64,000 nt of DNA from Rhynchosporium graminicola (GCA_900074885.1 FJUW01000012.1:1347841-1411840); one strand, 5' to 3'; shown: positions 19,246 to 32,824, numbered from the stretch's first letter. The notes: generated by a model not told the origin, from the letters alone. Made by a program: numbers and translations.

Positions 19246-21390
19246 ATGGATCAATCTCAATTCTTCTCACAGTCCCAATCTCAAGCAGAAGACCCTCTAT
19301 GGGCTTCAATCCCACTGATCAAGTTCTCGCACACCACACAGCTATCTAGCAGACCTAGTCCATGGACGCACCTTGACAAAGACCTCAAGCTGGAGATACA
19401 GACCTTCCGTGTTATTGACGAACAAGGAGTACTTGGCAGGAAAGTCGTTATGAAAGTCTTCTCAAAGGACATCATTTTGGTAAGAGGCTGATCTGGAATG
19501 CTATATTCTCTACTAACCTGGACTTCCAAAGGAATTGCAAGATCTCGGCCAGCTTGTTCGGATCTCTCAGACTGATGCGTCGTTGGTCGTAGTTGTTGAG
19601 AACCGCCCTCGACTTGCCATGCGATATCCAAAGGATCCAGACACGGTACGGACATTAGCATGAGGATTGTTCGTGCTTCTCGTGTGACTGATTAGTGCGG
19701 AGCAGGTTCGGAAATGTGAGATGAAGTTCAGCAGCGATACAGACTTTTTCATCATTACAAATGCAATAAAAGATCTTGGACTTCCTGTCAAGCCGCATGT
19801 ACCTAGGGTGTCAGTACTGCCGTCACCAGTTCCTACGAGTCTGAATTCCTCGTCTCCTGCCATACCGGTAAGCTTCTTGCAAGAATCAAACTCTCGACCA
19901 AGCTCAGCATCATCCGGGTTTGTGAAGCCTCCCCCTGTCACCACTTTCAATCCTTCCGGAAGATTTGAGGACATCAAGAGACCTGCAACTGCGGAAAGCT
20001 TGCAGCAGAAAACCGAATATTCTCAACCAATCGCGGGAATTTTAGACCCACGAATTCGTTCGGTACCTCTCGCGACTCAGTCTCGATCCCAAGCGTTTTC
20101 CTTCTTTGAACCTACAAAGCCGTCCTACTCGTTGCAACTAGAGAGAGAAGTATAGAAACCACGGTTGTAACCCTTGAATTCTTAACTAATATTTCGCAGT
20201 CTCAGAACCGCCAACTGTCACAGCCAATATCACAGCCAGTATCACAGCCAACATCACAGTCGATGTTGCAAGAACCAAGCTATGCAATGATTGCCAGTCA
20301 AGCCAAATCATCTACTTTCCTTCATCAATTGCAATCACAGCAGGCAAATAACGCCGAAAGACCCGCTTCCAGACCTCCTCTCCCGTCTAAATCGCCATTA
20401 TTTCCATCCATTCAAAGTGCGACTTCAAAATCAGTTGGCACTATCCCAGATCCATTCGTCACGTCCGAACCTTCTGGTAATAGTGTTCGAGCCAATTTGG
20501 ACATCATGTTGGCACCTCCCAGAAGGAAACTACCGTTTGACAGGCCTGCCTCAACGCCGGTCGAGTCTCAAGACCCTGACATACCAGCCCGCCAGAACTT
20601 GCCCTTCAGACGACCGGAGTCCAAACCTCGATCATCTTCTTTACTAGATCTACCACCTCTTCCAAAGCCAACTCCGATTGCCAAAACGCATTTAAGGGAG
20701 ACCACTGACATTACAACAACGCCCGGATCCATCAAGGCTGCTCCTGTTAAGCGTGTTGCAGAGCGCAAGGCCCCAGTATCGGAGATTGAGCAGGTGCCCA
20801 CATCGAAGATATCATCTCAATTGAAGTCCCTTACGCACGATACTACAATCATACCTCCTCCAGTACATGGAGACGAGCCTTCTCCATTGGCTGCGAAAAG
20901 CGCTGCGGCATCTCGTCCTGCATCCGCAACATCTGGTTTGGTGTCAAAGGCCAGTGCTCCCTCCAGAAAACGCGTTGCTACACCGGTCTTTCCTCCGTCG
21001 AACACTAAACGTGCAAAAATGGTCGATCAGGGTACACAAACCCAGACGATGGTAGATCACAGCACACAGACCCAAAACACGTCGGGTCCCGACCAAACGA
21101 AGGGTAATGCACCTGCTGTTAGCATGGTCCCAGGAGTTGTTCCTACCACGTCTGCTGTGGTGGCTCCTCCCCAGTCCTACCTTGATGACTTGGACGCATT
21201 TGTGACTGCCCATAGGCCACGTCCGGCCCCTGTAGAGCTCTGGGAGATTCCTGGGTACGCCGACGCCGACGAAGATGCCCGACACGCGATGCTCAACGAC
21301 TTCATTATTCAAAACCTCGAGGATCCAAACTTCCTGAAGTTGTGCGATGACATGGGAAACGCCTGGAGGAGAATTGGTCTGGGAAGGTGA
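19246..21390 (+). CDS. Probable Rec114-like meiotic recombination protein
   Basis: Four exons are inferred: 19246-19479, 19532-19645, 19706-20149 and 20200-21390, all introns in phase 0 and 50-60 nt long. The 660-residue product starts MDQSQFFSQSQSQ. An N-terminal domain of about 140 residues (WASIPLIKFSHTTQ ... MKVFSKDIIL ... LVVVVENRPRLAMRYP) resembles a pleckstrin-like fold by its strand pattern. A long disordered Ser/Pro-rich middle follows, with SQP repeats at exon 4 start. A conserved C-terminal helical segment (ELWEIPGYADADEDARH ... NLEDPNFLKLCDDMGNAWRRIGLGR) ends the protein. This layout (small folded N terminus, disordered middle, short C-terminal helices) and the C-terminal motif recall fungal Rec114/Rec7, which helps Spo11 form meiotic double-strand breaks. 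That assignment is from memory of the family and should be treated as probable only. The gene itself is well supported by frame continuity. Confidence 0.6.
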
Positions 21391-24177
21391 CACCTAACAT
21401 TAAATTTTTTCTGCTACATTTATGATTTCGACAGGATCTGTGATGTTCTTTGGCTGAGTTAATTGCTTCCAATATACTGCACTTGGCATTGCGCATTTAC
21501 ATCATGTACTCTTTTTCTGCACTTAGCCGAAGATATGTCTCTTTGACAAAGTTGGCTTCATCTATAGCTTTCAGTAGACGACAGCTGCCAAATTTTCAAA
21601 TCTGCTTCCACTTGTCTGCCGGCCAATCTAATCCAGGAGTCATCTAGAGTAACATATCGGATCCTGTTGTCAGGTATTATCGTGTCATAAGATTATTCGT
21701 AGCTTGAAAAAGACGTTTTGTCGTCGTTGCTCGAATTTTCTCTGTGGCTTGGGGGCAGGTCATTCTAAACCCGACACAAACAGCGACTTCTAGTCAACCC
21801 CCGACAAACCTTTTTTTTAAGAGACAACTATCCTTAGCTTTTGCTTCATTTGCGTGAGCGCCATTTAGTGTCGGATTCGTCCTGGTACGGTCAGAGGAGA
21901 TACATAAAGCTGGAGGATACATGTTGCCTTCTCCCAGAGTATTTGGCATTTCCAGTAACTTCAGGCATTTTGAATTTCTATGACTCAAGGCGCATGCATG
22001 AAGGGCCTGGCGATGGATAGATAGATCATTTTCACACTATCTTGGATGTCAACGTTACATCTGGTAGCGCAACCCTTTCTCTGTCTGTATCGCAAAATCG
22101 GAACGTGCGAACAACGCTCTCAACAGCTGAATAAGCTTCGGCGGAGTTGCCTGACGTACCTTTGTGAAAAAAAGCAGGTCAAAGAGAATGACGCACTCAA
22201 GCCAGTCTCTCAATTATTGTTTAATATTTGACATCGCCATTGCGAGTAATGAGCTCACTTTTTATAAGAAATGTGTGGAAGAAATTCCCTCAAATAGCAG
22301 TCCTAAGACAATAAAGTACCCTATATATTAAGAGAGCAAAACTCTCCTCTTTCTTCCGAAAATGGCAATCCAGACAAAGTCCTCTTTACTTACACCCTAG
22401 CTCGGTATCACTCCTGCAATGTGAATTGCAGTAATAGCTCAAGGCTAAGAGCGATGATATCTATACAGCGAAAGTTTGATCGCGACTCTTCTCGGTCACC
22501 CTCTCCAAAGTAGTCGAACGAGCAGGCAGGCCATTCGGTGTGAAATTGTAAGATAAAGCATCTAGCAGCAACTCGCAGCGTTCTAAGCGTTTCCAAGCGA
22601 GCTGTCTTTTGAGAGACATATTCCTCACATAAAGATTTTCTTGAAATGAGCTCAAGACCCTTACATCTAGACGCGGCTGTTTCTGAGAACGATCTGAAAC
22701 AGCTCGCTTTCCAGTGATATACGCGTTAACAGTAGCCTCAATTGAGGGATCTTATGACAGCTATAATAGAGATGCCTCCGATCATCTCGTTAGTCTAAAC
22801 TGCCTCCCTGCTGTGTTCAAGTAACGCGTTTTGAGACATTACGAGGGTCGGAAGCTAGGATAGGGAAGGAACATTCTAGAACCTCAAACTTGATGTTTTC
22901 TCACCTCGGATGCTTCGTACGGGATGCTATATTCTTTGGATGTTCAATTGGAATTCATCATGAAATTATCTCAAGTCCTTGTAGATTTTGAAACGATTTC
23001 ATATTTTGGACAAAGCTAACCTTCAACTCAAAAATCATACCTAGGAAAACCTAGGGCCAGTTTTCCTGAACGAAGTCAGTTTATTCCAGAAAATACTTCT
23101 ATGATTATTTTTGATCAAAGGTCATAATCTGATTCGATCCACCTTAAAAACGCTAGTCGTAAGATGATTATATTTTTTATAGCAACAAAATGTTGCCCGT
23201 GTGACATCTTGTGTGGTGCAATAAACCTTGAAATATTTGAAGTTCTCTGGGCCAGATTGAAAACTTAATTCAGTCAGCAGGAGAATGTCGTAGTTCTGCC
23301 TCTAAGACTAGTCGGCCCACAGATTCTTCGAAACATTCTCCCGTCTTCTTTTTTGAGTCAAAGCTTCGGCTACGTATAATCCCACAATTCAATGCTCATC
23401 TACTTAATCTCGGTAGAGACCTTACAGTAGGCATATTGAATTAAACAAGAAATGCGCTTTTTTCATTGTTGAGTAAAGACTTGAATCTGATCGACAGAAT
23501 GAGTCAGGTGTAATGGTCGTATTTGTTCTCGACCCGAGGCCTGTATCAGCTGGCAAAGCGATCCAGCTTGATAGCGTCAGTCGTTTAAATTTTCGAGTTC
23601 GGTAAAAGTCTGTAAAAAATGTCTATACCTTAGTCAAGGACCTTATTTGGCCCGATGGGGCAAGTTGCAAACAAAAAGCAGCAGGCTAAGCGAGCTTTCG
23701 GGTAGCTAGGAACATGACCATTTTCGAATAATTGAGAATATCCGAGAATTATGACAATTTTTCCACGCTACCGGCAAACATTAGCTTCAAGTCTTCGCAC
23801 AACTTAAGTATTCGGATATATACTAGTAATGTGCTTCCGCCTAAGGGCATCTTCCTCTACAACTTCAACATATACATCAATACTCAAACCCTGCATTATC
23901 ACAACATTTCTGTAGCCGAATTCTCTCTGTTTCTACACTCATCTTATCTTATCGTAAGGAAATCGACATCTCACCAACTTCCCAGTATACATCATCATAT
24001 ATCGAAGCATATCTATTCCACAGCTCTTCGTCCCGACGGGTCTAAGTCTACCAAAAAGACTCCTCAAGACCCAACAAGATAGAAACTCCTCGAATCGACC
24101 ACTCTCCATCCAAAAGCCGGAAATACGGGACAAATCAGCAACCCAAAAAGTCGGTCGATCGCTCGGAAATAGCCACT
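21391..24177. other. 2.8-kb gene-free interval
   Basis: AT-rich sequence without a plausible gene, transposon or RNA on either strand. The first part is the 3' region of the Rec114-like gene and the last about 500 bp (pyrimidine-rich, about 23840-24070) probably the promoter of the next gene. Short open frames here lack starts, splice signals or protein-like composition. Confidence 0.5.
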
Positions 24178-25530
24178 ATGTCTACCTCCGGAGTTCAATA
24201 CTTCACCAAGAAGGCTCGTCTTCTGGTGAACAAAGGCTTCGTTCCAAGTGCAGAAGAAGATGCAGAATTACAATATCGGCTTACTGTCCCATTTCGGACC
24301 TGTATCGAGACCAAAAGCGCAAAGAAGGAACTGAAGTACATCAAAAAAGCTTACGCCTCAGACGTCAAAAAGATCATTTCCATCGCACTATACCACAAAT
24401 CCAAGGCACTTCGTTCAAGCACAACTCGGACTGATAAAGATCTAGGATTAGATGAATCTAGTGAGTATCACTCAAGCATTGAACATGCAGACTCACACGA
24501 ATCTCCAGAATCTGAATATGCCAGCCCGGAAAGAGGAAGCCAGAAGAGGAAAAGGTTGTCTAAGGAGAACACTTCTGCCCCTGCAGTCAAATGCCAAAAG
24601 AAGGTCGTGTTGAGATATTATGTTAAGTCTGCTGGGATAGAACACAAGATGAAACTCATCGCTCTGATGCAAGGAATGAATGCTCTGTGTGTACGCTACA
24701 ACGGACCAGACAGCACTGTCTTCCCACCAGCCGAATTCAAGCGCAACCGCCAAGACCTTCAAACACGCAAAGCCGCCGCCGCAGACACCAGCAGAAATTT
24801 TGAGATCATGCCATTGTCGGAGCGTGAAGGGCTTTACAAGACAAGAATGACGAGGAAAATCATGTCGATGGTCGCAACGTGGAATTTCGGGGCCAAGAAT
24901 TCGAATCCTCATCTTCGGTCGGAAAGGGAGGAAGAGAGCCCACTTTTTTTTGGACAGCAGAAACAGAGTTCTTTGCAATATTTGGAGTCCTGCGTCGAGC
25001 AATGGCCGTTTCTAGTATACGTACAACTTGTTCACAGGAGATGGCCCAACATAGAATCCCTCGACGCTATCGCTCGCACGACTTTTGCCTGGACGACCAG
25101 CATTACGAATGAGATACTCAACCCCAGCTTCACATTGGAAGAGCTCAGGCTACATAGGCCACACATCAATCATCCCAGCCTGACGACCGCGGCTAATCAA
25201 CTCAGAGACCAAGACAGCGAGTGGAAAGCTTGGACAAATGCGAAGGGAGCATCACAGCTTGCAGGAGAGGTTGTTGAGACTCAACGAAAGATCAGTAGGA
25301 TGGCCAGGGCTGTACAAGATAGGCTTCCTGGTAGGCCTTTGCCGGAACAGCTTCCGTGTTTGACGGCCGTCCCGATACGTATGCGAGCTGTGGGTGTACG
25401 TTCTAATGCAGGTAGCCACCCATCATCAGCTTTTATGGGAGGACTTCAACGATCGGATTCGTTGTCATTGAAGATGCATTCATTACAGATAGGCCGCACC
25501 CCTCTTCGCCACGTCGAGGTTGTAGCCTGA
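24178..25530 (+). CDS. Hypothetical protein, 450 residues
   Basis: A single uninterrupted frame from the ATG at 24178. No domain is recognised. The N-terminal 90 residues are Lys-rich and probably helical (SAKKELKYIKKAYASDVKKIISIALYH). An acidic Ser/Glu linker (about 92-125) ends in a basic cluster (RGSQKRKRLSKE) that could act as a nuclear localisation signal. A central region (about 135-330) with Trp/Tyr-rich helices may be a folded domain. A Ser-rich tail follows. Length, composition and an ATG close to a pyrimidine-rich leader support a real gene. Function not assigned. Confidence 0.6.
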   Translation: MSTSGVQYFTKKARLLVNKGFVPSAEEDAELQYRLTVPFRTCIETKSAKKELKYIKKAYASDVKKIISIALYHKSKALRSSTTRTDKDLGLDESSEYHSSIEHADSHESPESEYASPERGSQKRKRLSKENTSAPAVKCQKKVVLRYYVKSAGIEHKMKLIALMQGMNALCVRYNGPDSTVFPPAEFKRNRQDLQTRKAAAADTSRNFEIMPLSEREGLYKTRMTRKIMSMVATWNFGAKNSNPHLRSEREEESPLFFGQQKQSSLQYLESCVEQWPFLVYVQLVHRRWPNIESLDAIARTTFAWTTSITNEILNPSFTLEELRLHRPHINHPSLTTAANQLRDQDSEWKAWTNAKGASQLAGEVVETQRKISRMARAVQDRLPGRPLPEQLPCLTAVPIRMRAVGVRSNAGSHPSSAFMGGLQRSDSLSLKMHSLQIGRTPLRHVEVVA

Positions 25531-25769
25531 CAAAGAGGTGCGAGGAGGTAGGGTTATATGATAGAGTAGGAGTGTATTCATGGGTTGGGATGATAATGAG
25601 CGACGTCTGAATCAAAGTGTGGTGGATATTCAGAGGCGAGGAGTCTGGACTGAAAGGGGCATGGGATTGTGTTGGATTGCTGTTGCGATAACAATCCATT
25701 ATATGACTTGTACATTTTATGACGCGATGCACATGAGTATCCCCTGGGATGAAGGTTCTTTTTATCCCT

Positions 25770-26747
25770 CTATCTTCTTTTCGTAGCCAACAGCTGAACA
25801 ACCGGCCAAGCCACCTTGAAATCCTTCCCCTTGCCGACCGCAATATCCATCTCATCCCATAAGTCTTGCAGCTCCTCCTCCGGAATGGAAGGGATAAAGC
25901 TAGCAAACATTCCTTTCAGCCACTGCACATTTCTCTGCTCAATCCAATCCTCATCATCCTCGATCAAACTCTTTACATCTCCGTCTCCCACCTTACTCGC
26001 AAATGGCTTCGCGTGTCTCACACTCATTTGGAACGAATCTGAATCACCTCGACTATTAATCCAGATTCGCTGAACACCTTCTTCCCAGTGCTCGGGTGAG
26101 AAAGGGACGGTGTCAAGACCGCTTATCGACTTCCTCAAGCATTGGTTGTGAAGCATGTCGCGGTTCAAATTTCTGTCTGTCCAAATATCAAACAGCTTGT
26201 CCCAGGCTGACTGCGCCGCGGGATTATCGATCATGATCGGCCTTCCATAATGAGATATCGCAAGGGATCCACCGGGTTTGATTTGCCTGGCAAATTCCAC
26301 CATCACAGCTTCGAAATTCATCCAGTGGATCGCTTCACACACGACAATCAAGTCCACGCTCGCACTTCCCACACTGCTTTTCTCTCCTCCTTCCTGCAGG
26401 AAGTTGAATTTGGCTGCAGAGTGACCAAATTGAGAGACCAGCCTCTCCGACGCGATGTTTACATAATTATCGTTCGGGTCAGAGACGATGACTTTCTCGA
26501 ATCTTTTGGCGAGATCTTGTGAGGCTATCCCCGCACCGGCGCCGACATCGTGTGCTACATCAAAATTACCGTTGTGTGATTCGTGATACTTGTAAATACG
26601 ACTCCAAAATGAGGCAGGGTATGCTGGTCGGTAGCGAATGTAGTTTTCCCAGCTAAAACCTTGTGCAGCGAAACCTGGTTTGACACCAGTCGAGGAAGAC
26701 ATGCTGTTGCGAGGTACAAGTTTGAAGGAAAATGCGGATAATATCAC
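25770..26747 (-). CDS. Class I SAM-dependent methyltransferase (trans-aconitate methyltransferase-like)
   Basis: Up to 325 residues from ATG 26747, or 310 from the in-frame ATG at 26702 (MSSSTGVKPGFAAQGFSWENY), which better matches the usual N terminus of the family. The Rossmann-like fold is clear: motif I DVGAGAGIASQDLAKRF binds S-adenosylmethionine, VIVSDPN ends strand 2 with the acidic residue, and DLIVVCEAIHWMNF and IKPGGSLAI are the post-motif segments. The WENYIRYRPAYP start and the HWM segment are typical of fungal Methyltransf_11 proteins related to trans-aconitate methyltransferase. The substrate cannot be told from sequence. It is divergent from the N-acetyltransferase gene at 27469 across about 720 bp. 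Confidence 0.8.
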   Translation of the reverse strand: MILSAFSFKLVPRNSMSSSTGVKPGFAAQGFSWENYIRYRPAYPASFWSRIYKYHESHNGNFDVAHDVGAGAGIASQDLAKRFEKVIVSDPNDNYVNIASERLVSQFGHSAAKFNFLQEGGEKSSVGSASVDLIVVCEAIHWMNFEAVMVEFARQIKPGGSLAISHYGRPIMIDNPAAQSAWDKLFDIWTDRNLNRDMLHNQCLRKSISGLDTVPFSPEHWEEGVQRIWINSRGDSDSFQMSVRHAKPFASKVGDGDVKSLIEDDEDWIEQRNVQWLKGMFASFIPSIPEEELQDLWDEMDIAVGKGKDFKVAWPVVQLLATKRR

Positions 26748-27468
26748 ACAGTAACTTGAGGGAAGCGACTTTATATCATATGATTTAAGAAAACCTTCTT
26801 ATGCTGTTACAGGTTGCGAGTTTTACACGTAATTTAAGGCATGTACCTATCAGCCTTCGGCATCACTCGTTTATACTTTGTCGGCATTTACATCTTCTTG
26901 GCCTCTGAGTATGACCTCATACTCAAGCCAGTAAGTATACTTAGTACATGACTCAGGAGCTGCGCGGATTCTTTGGCACTAGACGGCTGAGATTAGCTGC
27001 GTGATTGCAGATGCTCACCCGAAATCATTTGGCTCTGGGCACCTGGATCGGCGGTTTCAACGGGTGATTCGGGTCTAAATATCACAACTTTTCTGAACCA
27101 CCTAATAGAGGTAGGCTCAAGATTAAACTAAATCGCCGTGGGAAAGTCAGTTCTGCTTTCCGAATAGGTAGAACTACAGACTTCTCCACTTTACTATATT
27201 TGTGGAATCCCACTTTGTGTCCACCGACTGGGGATCTCCGCATTCGCGATATGACTACCCCGCGGAGTTCGGCACTCGGAATCAAGAATGTCCGACCTAG
27301 TAATGGGAACTTCCTTGGTGTCGCCATAATTCGCATAATTCGCATTGTTCGTATGTCACTGGACAGAAATCTCCCCAAACTACAGTAGGTACTACTGCTA
27401 AACTTTGAGGATAATCCACACCGCTAAATCCCCAGATCATACATTACAGGCTACTTCCTATAAGTACT
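26748..27468. other. Shared divergent promoter region
   Basis: This 721-bp interval lies between the methyltransferase (minus) and N-acetyltransferase (plus) start codons, so it should contain both promoters. A purely computational open frame on the minus strand (27082-27378) has no features of a gene. Confidence 0.5.
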
Positions 27469-28530
27469 GTGGGAAGTTTCGTCATGTCATCCTCGGCTGA
27501 GCCCACAAGCGTCACCCAGATCCCCTTCCGCGAAGACGCTCGTCCCCGCTACAGCGATGCGAAGCTCCGGGACTACTTCAAGACGATTAAACTCCCGCAA
27601 AAGTACCTAGACTCGATTGTATTGCAAGACCCTGCCCAAATCAGGACTAAGGCACATGGACTACCCTTCCTGCAAGCCTTGACAAGACACCACGTTTGCA
27701 ATGTCTCTTTCGACAATCTCGTCCTTCACTTCGACGCGCATAAGGTCGTCACGCTTGATCTGGACGTGCTTTATACCAAATTCGTCCATCGCGGCCTCGG
27801 TGGAAGATGTATGGAAAACAACAGCTTCTTCGCCACCGTACTCAGGTCCTTAGGCTATGAGGTCCGAAACTGTGGAGGACGTGTATCGCGAGCAATGAGT
27901 CCTTATCCAGAGGTGCGGCGTGATCAGAGCTCGACTTATGATGGCTGGAATCACATGCTGAACTTAGTGCGGCTTGACGATGAGTGGTATGCGGTTGATG
28001 TGGGTATGGGCGCCATGGGTCCCAACCTTCCCTTTCCACTCCAGGATGGCTTCGAGACAATCAGTATCGCTCCGCGACTGATTCGTCTACAGCTACGACC
28101 TCTCTCAGAGACATATGCAGCCTCACATGCCAATAGTCCGGGACCGCCAAAGTTGTGGTGCTTAGATGTATGCTACGATCCAGGCGAAGGAGATGAGAAG
28201 GATTGGACACCAGTATACTGCTTCACGGAAACTGAGTTCCTTCCCCAGGATTACGAGATGATGTCTTGGTTCACGTCAACGAATCCAAGGTCATTTTTCA
28301 CCAAGTATATCATTTGTACGAAACTGCTCATGGACGAGGAGAAGGAGGTCATCGTGGGCAATATCACTTTGTTCAAGGATACCGTAAGAGAAACTATTGG
28401 TGCTGAGAAAAAGGTCATCAAGGAGTGTAAGACGGAAGAGGAGCGTGTGAATGCACTGGCTGAAATCTTTAATGTGCACTTGACAGAGGAGCAGAAGGAC
28501 GGAATTCCAGATGAAAGGAGACTGGGTTAA
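27469..28530 (+). CDS. Arylamine N-acetyltransferase (NAT)
   Basis: The 353-residue intronless protein has the complete NAT triad: Cys114 in RGLGGRCMENN, His162 in GWNHMLNLV and Asp177 in YAVDVGMG. NATs move an acyl group from acetyl- or malonyl-CoA to arylamines by a ping-pong mechanism in the cytosol. Length is slightly above bacterial NATs (about 280) and near fungal ones. Fungal NATs can detoxify plant-derived 2-aminophenol, which is known for Fusarium FDB2; whether this one uses malonyl-CoA is not visible. Start: ATG 27469; a second in-frame Met at residue 6 is also possible. It converges with the FAD monooxygenase gene. Confidence 0.9.
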   Translation: MGSFVMSSSAEPTSVTQIPFREDARPRYSDAKLRDYFKTIKLPQKYLDSIVLQDPAQIRTKAHGLPFLQALTRHHVCNVSFDNLVLHFDAHKVVTLDLDVLYTKFVHRGLGGRCMENNSFFATVLRSLGYEVRNCGGRVSRAMSPYPEVRRDQSSTYDGWNHMLNLVRLDDEWYAVDVGMGAMGPNLPFPLQDGFETISIAPRLIRLQLRPLSETYAASHANSPGPPKLWCLDVCYDPGEGDEKDWTPVYCFTETEFLPQDYEMMSWFTSTNPRSFFTKYIICTKLLMDEEKEVIVGNITLFKDTVRETIGAEKKVIKECKTEEERVNALAEIFNVHLTEEQKDGIPDERRLG

Positions 28531-28937
28531 GAGGTATGTGAGATAGACGTTCAAAATGTCAACCAAATGTGAGGTATCTCTATCAAGCAAGGTGTGGGTG
28601 CACACTTTTTACAGGGAATGAAATTGCAAATTATATCAATCTTACTTGCAGGACTCAACATGAGAAGAGATACTGTGAGTGTCATACACCCACTGAGCGT
28701 TTCGGAACGAAGTCGGTGAATGAAAGTTACGTGCCCGAAATGATTAGTAATAGCTCATGATCGATCCACTTGGTTAAAGGACCTTGCCGTATAATAAGCG
28801 AAATTGGACTGATAATACGCGAGTATTTAATAAACATGATACTGTCGCCCTCTGCTGCCAATAAATGCTCACGTACATGACTACTTCGATGGTCTGTAAG
28901 CCTCAAATCGTGATTCCAGACAATCAATCTTGTTCGT
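28531..28937. other. Convergent 3' region of NAT and FAD monooxygenase genes
   Basis: About 407 bp with no coding signal. It contains the 3' untranslated regions of the two converging genes; the A/T-rich stretch at about 28770-28830 could carry polyadenylation signals. Confidence 0.5.
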
Positions 28938-30568
<1,631 letters not shown>

Positions 30569-31813
30569 TGAGAGTGATTCTATAGTAATCCAGGTTAGGT
30601 TGGCCGGATCGGATCTAATAGTGCGGTGTCACATGTCCCCACGCTCACGAGACAGCTCAGCATTACCTGAAATTTTAACATACATTGCAGCAATGGTAAC
30701 GTGCATTTCGTGGCGTTCTGGATGAACAAGTCATAGAAATCTGTTGCTCTCCCAGGACTTCTAAATGTTCGAAATTTCTTGCAGTCAAAGCAAGACAAGA
30801 CTGAGACAAAGTCGTTGTAGTAAAACGAGCCATTCGAGTTGTCGAAACTTAGAAACTTCATTTAGTGGGATGGGTTCGGCGCTTGTATAGCTCATGGAAG
30901 ACATTGTTGACAACGAAACTTCGTTTGAGTCTCTGGATTTGAATAAGGCTCGACTGAAGAGCTAACAAGCGCTTACGTTGAGGCGCACTCTTATGGGAAC
31001 ACACAATTCAGCACAAGGCTAAAGGCGAATCAGGTTGTGTGTGGGATAGAATTTTCACATCCAAGCGGCTCATGATATACTACCTAGGGTGGGTTAATTA
31101 TAACGAATCGCAACTTTTGAAAGACGTTGATCGCTCATGAAGCTCCCGAGCTCCCTCCAGTCGAACGTCATTTGCTTTGGGCTTCAGTGCTCGATTGCAG
31201 CTTCAGACGCATTTGCGAAGAATTTTTCCATTGAAACAGACCCTCTATCAAACTTGTTTGTCCTGTGGCTCGAAGCTCGTCGAAACGTCGTTTCCGGTAC
31301 TCGCCTTGAGTACTAAATCAGTTGGGTGTTTTTGAGTCTAAGCAAAATCAACTATGACTCAACTCAAACTCATCTGGCGTTGAATCAATCTATGGTCAAA
31401 TTTAACCTGATATAAACTCGGCTCGAGATTCGCTGCATCAATCCTATCCAGTCAGAGTCGATTCAGAGTCGTCTCAAATTAGCCGAGTCTTGTCTTTTCT
31501 TAAACCATATGCGCCTCAAACGAATCACTTCAATACCCGAAATCGAGCTGTTAAAAAGAGCTGTTTTATTTGAGAACATACCAGATTATCGAATACCTCA
31601 GTCATATCTGAAACATCATCGAATCTGAGACTGTCTGATATCGATTCTGAAGTCTACAATGACGGTCATCGTACTTGAACAAAATTACAGGGCGCCCCTA
31701 CACGATTCCAGCCAGAACAGGAAGTTGCCAGTGACATTCGAATCACAGATTAAGAAAAATTATGACACAAACATCATCCTCCGCCCATCGTTCATTACTA
31801 ATCATTGCCCAGT
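30569..31813. other. Intergenic, upstream of monooxygenase and of the basic protein gene
   Basis: Contains the promoters of two divergent genes. An 88-codon minus-strand frame (30595-30861) and a 59-codon plus-strand frame (31138-31317) start with ATG but show no family or signal features. Around 31310-31500 there is a loose set of degenerate GACTC/GAGTC motifs in both orientations, of unknown meaning. Confidence 0.45.
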
Positions 31814-32824
31814 ATGCAGCATTACGATTACGAAGTCAGCATACTAGAACCGTTCGATACCATCATCGTCGACTTCCCTCCCTCCACTCCTTTCACTCCA
31901 TTGACACCCCCAACTACTCCGATTCTACGTCGATCATCAACACGTAAGTCATCGAAAACGACCCCACGGGTGCGCAAGACTATCACGGAAGGCTGGATGA
32001 GTAACGATAATTCCGAAACTGAGGAAGAGGATCTGAGATCTGTGGCGGCGAGAAGAGACATAAACTCGAAGAAGGAGAGGAAGAGAGGAGCAGATGAACT
32101 TGAGGATAAGAGTCTCCGTACTGCTTCTCAGCGGTCCAACCCATACAAAAATGCCAAATCAGCTAAAGAAAAAGAGGCTGAGAAACCAATTTCGACGTCG
32201 AACGGGTTACAGACGGGAGACAAATTACTGGTTCAAGGACACTCCAAGCTCGACAGGAGTTGGATGACTCCTCCAAAGAGTCCACCAAGTCGGAAGAGGG
32301 GTAGACGACAAGCTGTCACCTCAAAGGCATATGTAGCGAAGACAAATGCAGCAGAAACAAGTACAGCAGAGACAGATACAGCAAAACCCAATTCCGCAGA
32401 GATAAGCGCAGCAAATAACCGTAACGCAAGCGATCAGGCTTCAAAGGAAGCCCAGTATGCGATTAGAGAAATGCAGCTTAGCATGATCACCGAAAAACCA
32501 CCCCTAGATACCTGGTACGCCGGCGTCCCGGAACAGAATGGCCAATGGACATTATGTATTACTCCCCCTCAGCCAACGTGGTATCATCCAGACTGGGACA
32601 CACCGAGAAGAAAGGAAGCTGATGAGAAGACGAAAGCGTTTGTGAAGATTGGCGAGCAGCAAATTCTTCGTGACAAGCAAAACTTATGGCAGGGGCACAG
32701 GGATGACGGTACGGTTGTTTCTCTGGTGACTAAGAAGTCTGTGTTCTGGTGGCAGTGCCATAGCTACAGAAGGACGCAAAGCTGGGCTCTTAATGTCTCG
32801 TTGCATGGCTATGATGAGCATTGA
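31814..32824 (+). CDS. Hypothetical basic, low-complexity protein
   Basis: A single open frame from ATG 31814 gives 336 residues. It begins MQHYDYEVSILEPFDTIIVDFP, followed by a Thr/Pro run and a Lys/Arg-rich region. The middle has an Ala/Glu/Thr repeat (AETSTAETDTAKPNSAEISA, about 180-200). The C-terminal third (EMQLSMITEKPPLDTWYAGVP ... WYHPDWDTPRRKEADEK) has more ordered composition. Several basic clusters (KKERKRG, SRKRGRRQ) suggest a nuclear protein. No domain is recognised; the end is defined by the TGA at 32822 and may be followed by an unrecognised exon. Function unknown. Confidence 0.5.
   Translation: MQHYDYEVSILEPFDTIIVDFPPSTPFTPLTPPTTPILRRSSTRKSSKTTPRVRKTITEGWMSNDNSETEEEDLRSVAARRDINSKKERKRGADELEDKSLRTASQRSNPYKNAKSAKEKEAEKPISTSNGLQTGDKLLVQGHSKLDRSWMTPPKSPPSRKRGRRQAVTSKAYVAKTNAAETSTAETDTAKPNSAEISAANNRNASDQASKEAQYAIREMQLSMITEKPPLDTWYAGVPEQNGQWTLCITPPQPTWYHPDWDTPRRKEADEKTKAFVKIGEQQILRDKQNLWQGHRDDGTVVSLVTKKSVFWWQCHSYRRTQSWALNVSLHGYDEH

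Noticed and set aside
30595..30861. 88-codon minus-strand frame starting MKFLSFDNSNG
   Set aside because: Has an ATG, but no recognised family, and lies in the short upstream region of the monooxygenase gene; treated as chance.
31138..31317. 59-codon plus-strand frame with a weakly hydrophobic start
   Set aside because: Too short, no clear signal-peptide cleavage pattern and no neighbouring exon that extends it.
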